Shown here one piece after another: positions 22,790-31,788 of a stretch of DNA of 64,000 nucleotides. The notes beneath the pieces are model-generated. The model saw only the letters and a list, made by a program, of their open reading frames with translations. It was not told where the DNA came from and made no database searches. This stretch comes from Elusimicrobia bacterium HGW-Elusimicrobia-1. GTDB taxonomy: Bacteria > Elusimicrobiota > Endomicrobiia > PHAN01. The translations under genes were made by a program, and so were the position numbers. The stretch lies in contig PHAN01000008.1 in the NCBI GenBank assembly GCA_002841695.1, positions 1 through 64,000 of the forward strand, given 5' to 3'. Numbering within the stretch: position 1 is the stretch's first letter; the number at the start of each line of letters is the position of its first letter.

Positions 22790-25700
22790 ATGCAACAGCA
22801 GTCGTTCGTCCATCTACATAATCACACCGAATATTCGCTTCTCGACGGGGCGTGCAAAATCTTCGACGGCAAGAAGCCCGGCGAACTTTTTAAAGTCATA
22901 GCCGACCGTTACAAGATGCGATCCCTGGCCATCACCGACCACGGCAATATGTTCGGGGCCATAGAGTTCTATCTTGCCGCCCTTGAATCCGGCATAAAAC
23001 CCATAATCGGCTGCGAGGTCTACGTCTCAAAAACTTCCCGCCTCGAAAGAGACCCGCGCTCGCGCAACCATCACCTTACGCTTCTGGCCAGAACCAACGA
23101 GGGCTACCGCAACCTCATGAAGCTCGTAACCATAGGTTACGTAGAGGGCTTCTACCGGAAACCCCGCATCGACTTTGAAGCGCTGTCGCGCCACTCCGAG
23201 GGCCTCGTATGCCTCTCCGGATGTCTGCAGGGGGAAATTCCCCAGGCGTTTCTCAGCGGTAAAGACGATGAAGCCGAGGCGCTCGCTAAAAAATATCTGG
23301 AACTTTTCGGCAAGGAAAGATATTACCTTGAAGTGATGGACAACGGGATGAAAGAGCAGCGCGACGTGGCCAAAAAACTCGTCGAACTCTCAAAAAAAAC
23401 CGGCGCGGGCCTCGCAGCCACAAACGACTGCCACTATCTTCACAAGGCCGACGCCGAAATCCACGACATACTCCTTTGCGTCGACACAGGCACCACTCTC
23501 GACGACCCGAAACGTCTGAAGTTTTCTACGGACGAATTCTATTACCGGCCGCCCGAGGAAATGATAAGAATCTTCGCCGACCTGCCCGAAGCCATATCGA
23601 ACACCGTAAAAATTTCGGATATGTGCGCCGTGGAACTCAACCGCGGACAATTTCTCCTGCCCGCCTACAACGACATCCCCGAAGGTCTCACGCCGTCGAC
23701 GTATCTCGAACAACTCTGCCTCGAAGGCCTCAAAAAACGCTACCCCAAACCGACCGAAGAACATCACGCCCGTCTGAAAAAAGAACTCGGCGTCATAGAA
23801 AAAATGAACTTCGCGGAATATTTTCTCATCGTGCGCGATTTCGTGGAATACGCGCGCGCCAACGGCGTGCCCGTGGGCTACGGCCGGGGTTCCGGAGCCG
23901 GCTCCATCGTGGCTTACGTTCTTAATATAACCAATATCTGCCCTCTCAAATACGGCCTGCTCTTCGAGCGTTTTCTTAATCCCGACCGCCGGACGATGCC
24001 CGACCTTGATATCGACTTTGCCGACATAGGCCGCGACAAAGTCATCGACTATGTCCGCAAAAAGTACGGCGCCGACAGAGTGGCGCAGATAATAACTTAC
24101 TCGGCGATGCAATCGCGCTCGGCCATAAAAGACGTGGCGCGGGTGATGGGTTTTGCGGCCACCGACGCAAACAAACTCGCCTCTCTGGTGCCGCAACAGC
24201 CCGGCACAAGCATTCAGGAATCGCTGCGGACAGTGGCCGATCTCAAAAAAATATATTCTTCCGACGATAAAGTCCGCAAGTGCCTCGACGCCGCCATGAA
24301 AATAGAGGGGCTCAAAAGACACACGGGCGTCCACGCCGCCGGAATAGTCATCGCCAAGGACGACATCACCAACTACGTTCCTATGGCCGTCTCAAAACGC
24401 GACAACGCCACCGTCACTCAGTACGACGGCGACTCGCTGCTGGAACTGGGACTTCTTAAAGTCGACATTTTGGGCATCAAGACCCTCAGCGTGGTGGACG
24501 AATGCAGAAAATCAGTGGCCGGGATCCGCGGCAAAAAAATCGCCGAGGTGCCTCACGACGACGTTAAAACTTACAAACTGTTCGCCGAGGCCAAAACGAT
24601 GGGCGTTTTCCAGCTTGAATCTTCGGGGATGAGAGGCCTCTTAAGAAACCTTAAGCCCACGGACATAGAGGATATAATCGCCCTTATATCTCTATACAGA
24701 CCCGGACCTATGGGCGCCGGAATGCTCGACGACTTCGTGGCCAGAAAACACAAAAGGGTCAAGATAGTATATGAGCATCCGCTGCTTGAACCGATATTAA
24801 AAGACACCTACGGCGTCATACTTTATCAGGAACACGTTATGAAGATTGCGCAGGCGCTGGCGGGTTTTACCGCCGGGCAGGCGGATCTTCTGCGCCGCGC
24901 GATGGGCAAAAAAAAGCCGGAGGAAATCGCCAAACTCGAAGGCGACTTCACGGGCGGATGCAAGAAAAACGGCATAGACGTTAAAACGGCCAAGAAGATT
25001 TTCGATCAGATACAGCACTTCGGCGGATACGGGTTCAACAAATCGCACGCCGCCGCCTACGCGATGCTCGCTTACGAAACGGCGTATCTTAAAGCGAATT
25101 TTACCATAGAGTTTCTCACCGCCCTTGTCAATTCCGAAATAGGCCGCTCGACCAAAAAAGAAGAGGACAACAAAGTGGTGGCCTATCTTAAAGAAGCGGA
25201 AAATTACGGCATAAAAATTCTCCCGCCGTCGATAAACAAATCCGCCGGAATGTTTACCGTCGAAGACAACGCCATAAGATACGGACTGCTGGCCGTCAAA
25301 AACGTCGGCGAAGCGGCCGCCGCTCACATACGGAAAGTCAGAGACGAATCCGGCGAGTTCAAAAATACTTACGATTTTATGCTCAGGGCGTCGTCGAGGG
25401 AAGTCAACCGCAAGGCCGTGGAGTCGCTGATAAAGGCCGGGGCGTTCGATTTCGTCGCCGAGACGGCCGGCTATGCCCGCGCGGAGTTTCTGGCCAAGTT
25501 CGAGAAGATGGGGGAGTTCGCGGCAAGATTCAATTCGAGCGGCGGCTCGTCGGGAATGCTCTTCGGCGTCGACGAGACGGAACCGGATTTTACCGCGGAA
25601 TTCCGCCCGTTCACCGAACACGAATGCCTCAAACAGGAAAAAGAAGTCCTCGGGTCTTATCTGTCGGGGCATCCGCTGGCCAAAATGGAAGACGAGCTTA

Positions 25701-26260
25701 ACAAATATTCGACCCACAGAATAGCCGAACTGCTCGGCGACAATCCGCCGCAGGGTTTCATCAAAGTGGCCGGCCTGATCGAAAGCGTCAGAAAATGTGT
25801 CACCAAATCCAAGGAGACATTTGCCAGATTCAAGATTGAGGATACCGCCGACGACATAGACGTGGTCATATTCCCCAGAAGTTATCAGGGGAACGCCGCC
25901 AAACTACTGGAAAGCGGCGCCACCGTAGTGGTCAAAGGCCGTCTCAACAACCGAGAACCGCGCGAACTCATAGCCGAAGAAGTCACCGACCTCGAAGAAG
26001 TCCGGCGGCTCGCGCCCGTGCATTATGAAAAAATGACCATAAAACTTATGGCGGCGGGGGTAGAAGACGATTTTCTGGCGGCTTTAAGAAAAACATTGCT
26101 TTCCCATCCGGGGGATACCAAGGTGTGTCTGGAAGCGACCGGAGCGGGGGGAGAGAAATTTCTCATTGAAACCCAGATGGCTGTAAAGGTGGACACCCGT
26201 CTTTTTGAAGCGGTCAAGAAGATGATGGGCGCCGAGAACGTTATTTTGACAAAAGCTTAA
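22790..26260 (+). CDS. dnaE: DNA polymerase III alpha subunit
   Basis: Replicative polymerase catalytic subunit, 1156 residues, the DnaE (type E) length. The N-terminal PHP domain opens with VHLHNHTEYSLLDG. The polymerase core has GYGRGSGAGSIVAY and the catalytic PDLDIDFAD near residue 403-411, with the third Asp in the palm sequence VDILGIKTL. The tail includes the helix-hairpin-helix/OB region (IKVAGLIESVRKCVTK). It lacks the exonuclease insertion of PolC. No separate promoter is clear. The C-terminal part is complete and ends at 26260. Confidence 0.97.
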   Translation: MQQQSFVHLHNHTEYSLLDGACKIFDGKKPGELFKVIADRYKMRSLAITDHGNMFGAIEFYLAALESGIKPIIGCEVYVSKTSRLERDPRSRNHHLTLLARTNEGYRNLMKLVTIGYVEGFYRKPRIDFEALSRHSEGLVCLSGCLQGEIPQAFLSGKDDEAEALAKKYLELFGKERYYLEVMDNGMKEQRDVAKKLVELSKKTGAGLAATNDCHYLHKADAEIHDILLCVDTGTTLDDPKRLKFSTDEFYYRPPEEMIRIFADLPEAISNTVKISDMCAVELNRGQFLLPAYNDIPEGLTPSTYLEQLCLEGLKKRYPKPTEEHHARLKKELGVIEKMNFAEYFLIVRDFVEYARANGVPVGYGRGSGAGSIVAYVLNITNICPLKYGLLFERFLNPDRRTMPDLDIDFADIGRDKVIDYVRKKYGADRVAQIITYSAMQSRSAIKDVARVMGFAATDANKLASLVPQQPGTSIQESLRTVADLKKIYSSDDKVRKCLDAAMKIEGLKRHTGVHAAGIVIAKDDITNYVPMAVSKRDNATVTQYDGDSLLELGLLKVDILGIKTLSVVDECRKSVAGIRGKKIAEVPHDDVKTYKLFAEAKTMGVFQLESSGMRGLLRNLKPTDIEDIIALISLYRPGPMGAGMLDDFVARKHKRVKIVYEHPLLEPILKDTYGVILYQEHVMKIAQALAGFTAGQADLLRRAMGKKKPEEIAKLEGDFTGGCKKNGIDVKTAKKIFDQIQHFGGYGFNKSHAAAYAMLAYETAYLKANFTIEFLTALVNSEIGRSTKKEEDNKVVAYLKEAENYGIKILPPSINKSAGMFTVEDNAIRYGLLAVKNVGEAAAAHIRKVRDESGEFKNTYDFMLRASSREVNRKAVESLIKAGAFDFVAETAGYARAEFLAKFEKMGEFAARFNSSGGSSGMLFGVDETEPDFTAEFRPFTEHECLKQEKEVLGSYLSGHPLAKMEDELNKYSTHRIAELLGDNPPQGFIKVAGLIESVRKCVTKSKETFARFKIEDTADDIDVVIFPRSYQGNAAKLLESGATVVVKGRLNNREPRELIAEEVTDLEEVRRLAPVHYEKMTIKLMAAGVEDDFLAALRKTLLSHPGDTKVCLEATGAGGEKFLIETQMAVKVDTRLFEAVKKMMGAENVILTKA

Positions 26261-26361
26261 AAAATATGTAGAATTGACATCCCAAGGCCTTCCGGATTCA
26301 TCCGTCGGAAATACGGCCGCCCCGGACGCTGTGCGGACGGGTTTTATGAGGGAGGAAAGCC

Positions 26362-27315
26362 ATGCGCAGGATAGTTTTGGTTTTAGCCGCCGTGATCGCG
26401 GCCTCACCCGCCGTTTTTTCTCAAACCCCGCAGTCAACCACACCCGACGAATATACCCTCAACATTTCCAAACTTAAAGACAAAGACCCTCTCGCGCGAC
26501 GTTCCGCCGCCGAAGCGCTGGGCGCCCTGCGCGATCAGCGCGCCATAGGCGACCTGACAACGGCCCTTCGCGACAACAATCCGCTCGTCAGACAGGCGGT
26601 CGTCGACGCTTTGGGAATGCTCAGAGCCAACTCGGCGATAAAACCCATAGGCGAAGCCCTGGTTACCGATAAGGAAGCTCAGGTCAGACAGAGCGCCGCC
26701 ATAGCCCTCGGATACATCGGAAGCGACGGCGGACAGGATTACCTGTCCAAGGGTCTGGAAGATAAAGTGTCCGGAGTCAGATATTCCGCCGCCGCTTCGC
26801 TCGGCCAGATTCGCTCGCCGGAGGCGGTCGCCGCTCTTTCTAAATTTCTTGCGGATCCCGACGCCGGAATGAGACGCAGCGTTCTTGTGGCTCTGGACCG
26901 CGCCGAAGATTCCTCGCCTTTGCCGTCGGTCAGAAATATGCTGGGCGACACCGACCCCGTAGTGCGGGCTATGGCCGCCAAGTTCGCCGGAAAGTTCAAA
27001 GACGCGGAAAGCCGCGCGGCGCTCAAGGAAATGCTCGGCGACAAAGATAAACGCGCCGTCGTCAACGCCGCTTACGCTCTGGGCCGCCTCGGAGACACTT
27101 CGGGCTTTCAGGCGGTGTCAAAAATCGTAAAATCCGAGCAGGACGTCACAATAAAAACTCTTTCGGTCGAGGCGCTGGAAGCCATAGGCGGCTCGCAGTC
27201 CGTATCCCTTCTTAAAGAAATGCTCAACGACCCCGACGAATACGTAAAAAACTCGGCCCGCTACGCTCTCATAAGAATGCGCGTGCCGCTCGACGACAAA
27301 ACCAAGAAAAAATAA
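26362..27315 (+). CDS. Exported HEAT-repeat protein
   Basis: 317 residues with a signal peptide (RRIVLVLAAVIAASPAVFSQ) followed by about eight HEAT-type repeats, for example DPLARRSAAEALGALRDQRA, NPLVRQAVVDALGMLRANSA and DPVVRAMAAKFAGKFKDAES. Such solenoids bind proteins or support envelope complexes; the partner is unknown. A strong ribosome site (GGGAGGA) precedes the ATG. It is followed after one base by an outer-membrane protein gene, which suggests a joint envelope function. Confidence 0.88.
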   Translation: MRRIVLVLAAVIAASPAVFSQTPQSTTPDEYTLNISKLKDKDPLARRSAAEALGALRDQRAIGDLTTALRDNNPLVRQAVVDALGMLRANSAIKPIGEALVTDKEAQVRQSAAIALGYIGSDGGQDYLSKGLEDKVSGVRYSAAASLGQIRSPEAVAALSKFLADPDAGMRRSVLVALDRAEDSSPLPSVRNMLGDTDPVVRAMAAKFAGKFKDAESRAALKEMLGDKDKRAVVNAAYALGRLGDTSGFQAVSKIVKSEQDVTIKTLSVEALEAIGGSQSVSLLKEMLNDPDEYVKNSARYALIRMRVPLDDKTKKK

Positions 27316-27316
27316 A

Positions 27317-28018
27317 ATGAAACTTACAGCGAAGTTCTCAAAATTACCGTCGATGTTTCTGGCAATATCTTTGGCGCTGTCGGCCGCGATACCGGCCGCG
27401 GCGTGGGAAATAATTGACGTCCCGACGGCCGAACCCATCGACTATTCCACTTACCGCCTGGGCTTCCGGCTTTACGGAGGCGGGGGAATACTGACGCGGG
27501 CCACCTTCGGCGTATTCCGCAACGTAAACCTCGGCTTCGCGTGGGACATAAAGAACATAATCGGCGCGAACGACGTGGAACTCGTTCCGCCGTCGATACA
27601 TCTTAAAATCCGCTTTTACGAAGGCGACAAAAAATTCCCGGCGTTTGCCATCGGCTACGAAGCCCAGGGGCATTACTGGGACAAAGCCGGGCAACTCTAT
27701 ACCGAAAAAGAACGTGGGATATATATGGTCGCCACAAGGGAAATGTTCACCCCGGGGCTCGAATTTTCTCTGGGCGGAAACGTCAACGATTTCAAGGAAT
27801 CCATCGTCTACGGTTTCGCCGGCGCCGAGTACGATTTGGAAACCGTGTCTTTTCTTCTCGAATACGACAATCTTCATTTGGAAGAAAATCAGCGCCTGAA
27901 CGCCGGTCTGCGCTTCAAAATCACGCCCGACCTTCACTTTGAACTGGCCGGCAAAAACATAGGCAGAAACTATCCGGCCGAAAGAATCATCAAGTCAAAC
28001 TACATAGCACGGTTCTAA
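27317..28018 (+). CDS. Outer-membrane beta-barrel-like protein
   Basis: 233 residues with a signal peptide (SMFLAISLALSAAIPAAAWE). The mature chain is a series of short amphipathic strands (YRLGFRLYGGGGILTRATFG, VNLGFAWDIKNIIG, LEFSLGGNVNDF, SIVYGFAGAEYDLE) and ends in NYIARF, the final Phe expected for barrel insertion. Resembles YjbH/DUF-type envelope proteins of the kind that report "IGANDVELVPPSIHLKIRF"-like segments; no function is known to me. It lies directly after the HEAT gene and 14 bases before accA, in the same direction. Confidence 0.75.
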   Translation: MKLTAKFSKLPSMFLAISLALSAAIPAAAWEIIDVPTAEPIDYSTYRLGFRLYGGGGILTRATFGVFRNVNLGFAWDIKNIIGANDVELVPPSIHLKIRFYEGDKKFPAFAIGYEAQGHYWDKAGQLYTEKERGIYMVATREMFTPGLEFSLGGNVNDFKESIVYGFAGAEYDLETVSFLLEYDNLHLEENQRLNAGLRFKITPDLHFELAGKNIGRNYPAERIIKSNYIARF

Positions 28019-28032
28019 AACGAATCCCGCCA

Positions 28033-29058
28033 ATGGAAACTTCCAGACACTGCATCGAGTTTGAAGTCCCCATATTTGAACTCGAAGAAAAAATAAAGTC
28101 GCTAAAAGATTCCGTCCCACGGACGGGCATCACATCCGGCGCCGACATAAAATCTCTGGAAGAAACCTGCGAACGTCTGAAAACGGAAATCTACGGCAAT
28201 CTGACCCCGTGGCAGCGGGTTCTTCTGGCCCGCCATCCGCGCAGGCCGTACTTTCTCGACTATGTCCCTTTTATTTTTTCGGACTTTACCGAACTCCGCG
28301 GAGACCGTTGTTTCGCAGACGATAAGGCGGTCGTGGCGGCGCTGGCGACCATAGACGGCAAGTCCTGCGCCGTCATAGGCCAGCAAAAAGGCCGCACACT
28401 CGACGAAAACCTCGCGCGCAATTACGGAATGGCCCATCCCGAAGGTTACCGCAAGGCGCTGCGCATCATGAAACTGGCCGAAAAATTCCGGCTGCCGCTT
28501 TTGACTTTCATTGACACGCCGGGCGCGTATCCCGGCATCGGCGCCGAAGAAAGAGGCCAGGCCGAGGCCATTGCCCGCAATCTCAAAACGATGTCTTCCC
28601 TTAAAATACCCGTCATAGCAACCGTCATAGGCGAAGGCGGCTCGGGAGGAGCTCTCGGAATCGGCGTGGCCGACAGAATAGTTATAATGGAAAATGCCTA
28701 CTACTCGGTGATTACGCCCGAGGGCTGCTCCGCTATACTTTTCAAGGACTCCCGACGCGCGCCCGAAGCCGCGGCGGCATTAAAAATTACCGCTTCGGAT
28801 TTAATGGAATTGTCCATAGCCGACGCGATTGTGCCTGAGCCCCTGGGCGGAGCCGACAAAGACCCGTCGTCGGCGGCGGCGGCGCTTAAAAAAGTATTGC
28901 TTGAGCAGCTTGCTTCGCTTTCTAAAATCCCTTTTGATAAACTTCCGCAGGAAAGATACAAGAAATACCGCGTCATCGGCTCGGCGCAAAAGACAAAATC
29001 CGAAGGTCGCGGAACCCGCGGAACATCCGCGAAAAAATCTCAAAAAACAAAGCACTAA
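28033..29058 (+). CDS. accA: Acetyl-CoA carboxylase carboxyltransferase alpha subunit
   Basis: Alpha chain of the carboxyltransferase that makes malonyl-CoA from acetyl-CoA and carboxybiotin. The 341 residues show ELRGDRCFADDKAVVAALAT, the substrate site GMAHPEGYRKALRIMKLAEK, FIDTPGAYPGIGAEERGQAE and IGEGGSGGALGIGVADRIVI, all highly conserved. The C-terminus carries an extra basic, Lys/Ser-rich tail (after residue 320), a habit also seen in IF-3 and L20 of this window. accD is not in the window. Confidence 0.96.
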   Translation: METSRHCIEFEVPIFELEEKIKSLKDSVPRTGITSGADIKSLEETCERLKTEIYGNLTPWQRVLLARHPRRPYFLDYVPFIFSDFTELRGDRCFADDKAVVAALATIDGKSCAVIGQQKGRTLDENLARNYGMAHPEGYRKALRIMKLAEKFRLPLLTFIDTPGAYPGIGAEERGQAEAIARNLKTMSSLKIPVIATVIGEGGSGGALGIGVADRIVIMENAYYSVITPEGCSAILFKDSRRAPEAAAALKITASDLMELSIADAIVPEPLGGADKDPSSAAAALKKVLLEQLASLSKIPFDKLPQERYKKYRVIGSAQKTKSEGRGTRGTSAKKSQKTKH

Positions 29059-29076
29059 AAATCAGGGAGGAACAAT

Positions 29077-30066
29077 ATGCCTTTGACACCGATGAAGCAG
29101 ATTCTCGACGAAGCCAGAAAAAAGGGCTACGGCGTGGGCGCTTACAACGTCAACAACATGGAGCAGATTCAGGCGATAATGGCCGCCGCGTCAAAAACGC
29201 AGTCGCCCGTCATAATTCAGGCGTCGCGCGGAGCGCTTAAATATTCCAATTTCACTTACCTCAAACACCTTATGATTGCGGCCGCCGAGGAAAATCCGAC
29301 GATACCGCTGTCAATGCACCTCGACCACGGCAACTCGCTTGACACCGTCAAGAAATCTATCGACCTGGGTTTTACTTCCGTAATGATAGACGGCTCTCTT
29401 AAAGAAGACGGCAAGACCGCCTCCGACTACGCCTACAACGTGGCGGTCACCCGCTCCGTCGTGGAATACGCCCACAAATACGGCGTTACCGTCGAGGGTG
29501 AAATCGGCACGCTGGGCGGCATAGAAGACGGCGTGGGTTCGGGCTCCATCCACATTACCGACCCCAAGGAAGCAAAGAGATTCGTCGACGACACCGGTCT
29601 CGACGCGCTGGCCATAGCCATAGGAACTTCGCACGGCGCGTACAAATTTAAGGGCGCGGTCAATCTCGCGCTCGACGTCTTAAAAGAAGTCCGCGCGCTC
29701 ATCGACATTCCGCTGGTTCTCCACGGAGCGTCGAGCGTGCCCAAGGAACTCATCGACGCAGTCAACAAATACGGCGGCAAAATGCCCGGCGCAACCGGCG
29801 TTCCGATGGCCTCGCTCAAAGAGGCCATAAAACTCGGCGTCTCCAAAATCAATGTCGATACCGACGGACGTCTGGCCGTGACCGCCGCCATCCGCAAGGT
29901 CTTCGCCGAGTCGCCGGAGAAATTCGACCCGCGCGATTATCTGGGCCCCGCGCGCGACACCCTCACGGAACTCATCGCCAAAAAGATGGAGGACTTCGGC
30001 ACGGCGGGACACGCTTCCGACTACAAGCCGATGTCGCTTGAAGAGGCGAAGAGGTTTTACAGGTAG
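29077..30066 (+). CDS. fba: Class II fructose-bisphosphate aldolase
   Basis: Zinc-dependent aldolase that cleaves fructose 1,6-bisphosphate, 329 residues. Zinc-ligand and active-site segments are visible: LSMHLDHGNSLDTVKKSIDL (Asp/His), GEIGTLGGIEDGVGSG, AIAIGTSHGAYKFKG and LVLHGASSVPKELI, followed by the phosphate-binding INVDTDGRLAVTAAIRKVF. GGAGG precedes the ATG. It is followed at 33 bases by the PPi-type phosphofructokinase, the preceding step in glycolysis, so the two form a functional pair. Confidence 0.96.
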   Translation: MPLTPMKQILDEARKKGYGVGAYNVNNMEQIQAIMAAASKTQSPVIIQASRGALKYSNFTYLKHLMIAAAEENPTIPLSMHLDHGNSLDTVKKSIDLGFTSVMIDGSLKEDGKTASDYAYNVAVTRSVVEYAHKYGVTVEGEIGTLGGIEDGVGSGSIHITDPKEAKRFVDDTGLDALAIAIGTSHGAYKFKGAVNLALDVLKEVRALIDIPLVLHGASSVPKELIDAVNKYGGKMPGATGVPMASLKEAIKLGVSKINVDTDGRLAVTAAIRKVFAESPEKFDPRDYLGPARDTLTELIAKKMEDFGTAGHASDYKPMSLEEAKRFYR

Positions 30067-30099
30067 TTGTGGTTTCGAAATACAGTTGCGAGGATTATT

Positions 30100-31788
30100 A
30101 TGCCCAAAGCCAAAATATCCGAAATCGAGGCCGTAAGATTAAACTTTAAGCCGGTTTTGCCGGCGGTCTTGAAAAAAGGCCCCGCGCGGATAAAACCGAA
30201 ATTCGGCAAGCCGACGGAAAGCGTTTCTGACAGCGACGACCTCAGGAAACTTTTTCCGAACACTTACGGCCTGCCGACGGTAAGTTTCATCGCGGGCGAC
30301 AATACGCCGGTGTCGAAAAAAGCCCTCAAAGTCGGCGTGGTGCTTTCCGGAGGGCAGGCGCCCGGCGGACACAACGTCATCGCGGGGCTTTTCGACGGCT
30401 TGAAAAAAGCCAATCCCAAAAACAAACTCATCGGTTTTCTGGGCGGGCCGTCGGGAATACTCGACGACAAATGGCGGGAAATAACCTCGCAATATCTTGC
30501 CGGTTACAGAAACACCGGCGGATTTGATATTATTCAGTCCGGCCGCACCAAGATAGAAACGCCCGAACAATTCGAGCGGACGAAAAAAGTTTTGAGCGCC
30601 GACGAAATAGACGCTCTCGTCGTCGTAGGCGGCGACGATTCCAACACCAACGCGGCTCTTTTGGCCGAATACTTTAAAAAAGAAAATATGGACGTAAGCG
30701 TAATCGGCGTTCCCAAAACCATCGACGGCGACCTCAAAAATGATTGGGTCGAGACGTCCTTCGGCTTCGATACCACCACAAAAATCTATTCGGAACTCGC
30801 GGGCAACATCTGCCGCGACGTCAATTCGGCCCGCAAGTATTGGCATTTCATCCGCCTGATGGGAAGGAGCGCCTCTCACATAACTCTTGAAGTCGCGCTC
30901 AAAACGCGGCCCAATATAACCCTCATCGGCGAGGAAGTGCTTGACAAAAAGATGACACTCGCCGAAGTCGTCGACGGCATAGCCGCCGTGATAGCCGCGC
31001 GCGCGGGCGACAAAAAAAACTTCGGCGTGATACTCGTTCCGGAGGGCTTGATTGAGTTTATTCCCGAGATGAAAGAACTCATAACCGCCCTCAACGACGT
31101 TATGGCCGAAAACGAATCCGCCGTCAACGCGATACCCTCGGCCGACGAAAAAAAGAATTTCGTCTGCTCGCGCCTTCCCGAGAATCTCGCCGCTCTTATG
31201 AAGTCCCTGCCGCCAATAATCGCCTCGCAGCTTCTCATCGACAGAGACCCGCACGGAAACGTTCAGGTGTCGCAGATTGAGACGGAAAAACTGCTCATCG
31301 AAATGCTTAAAGTCCGCCTTTCCGAAATGAAAAAAACCGGCGCCTACGCGGGAAAATTTTCCGCCATAACGCACTTCTTCGGCTACGAAGGCCGCTGCGG
31401 AGCCCCGTCGAACTTCGACGCGAACTACACGTACGCGCTGGGATATAACGCCGCGGCGCTTGCCTTAAACGGTCTTACGGGCTATATGTCGTCCGTGCGA
31501 AAACTCGTCAAGGAATCTTCGACGTGGATCGCCGGCGGCGTGCCACTGACGACAATGATGAATATCGAAAGAAGAAAAGGCAAAGAGAAACCTGTCATCA
31601 AAAAGGCCCTTGTAAAACTCGACGGCGCTCCTTTCGCGGCGCTCCTTAAAAACCGCGACGAATGGGCGATTACGGAAGGGTACGTTTATCCGGGGCCGAT
31701 ACAATACTTCGGACCGGCGGCCGTGACGGATATGACGACAATCACGCTTAAATACGAACAATCCACGAAAAAGGAGATCTCAAGATGA
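30100..31788 (+). CDS. pfp: Pyrophosphate-dependent 6-phosphofructokinase
   Basis: Reversible phosphofructokinase of the long, plant-like PFP subgroup, 562 residues. The nucleotide/PPi site shows VVLSGGQAPGGHNVIAG, VVVGGDDSNTNAALLAEY (the GGDDS form with the second Asp that favours PPi over ATP), the catalytic PKTIDGDLKN, and MGRSASHITLEVA. Using PPi saves ATP and is common in anaerobes. Start at ATG 30100 after GAGGAT; a further upstream start at 30067 would overlap the aldolase stop. Its TGA overlaps the ATG of the next gene. Confidence 0.95.
   Translation: MPKAKISEIEAVRLNFKPVLPAVLKKGPARIKPKFGKPTESVSDSDDLRKLFPNTYGLPTVSFIAGDNTPVSKKALKVGVVLSGGQAPGGHNVIAGLFDGLKKANPKNKLIGFLGGPSGILDDKWREITSQYLAGYRNTGGFDIIQSGRTKIETPEQFERTKKVLSADEIDALVVVGGDDSNTNAALLAEYFKKENMDVSVIGVPKTIDGDLKNDWVETSFGFDTTTKIYSELAGNICRDVNSARKYWHFIRLMGRSASHITLEVALKTRPNITLIGEEVLDKKMTLAEVVDGIAAVIAARAGDKKNFGVILVPEGLIEFIPEMKELITALNDVMAENESAVNAIPSADEKKNFVCSRLPENLAALMKSLPPIIASQLLIDRDPHGNVQVSQIETEKLLIEMLKVRLSEMKKTGAYAGKFSAITHFFGYEGRCGAPSNFDANYTYALGYNAAALALNGLTGYMSSVRKLVKESSTWIAGGVPLTTMMNIERRKGKEKPVIKKALVKLDGAPFAALLKNRDEWAITEGYVYPGPIQYFGPAAVTDMTTITLKYEQSTKKEISR

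Noticed and set aside
30139-31374. 411-codon minus-strand frame over pfp
   Set aside because: Antisense to a well-conserved phosphofructokinase; product is Arg/His/Phe-rich with no domain.
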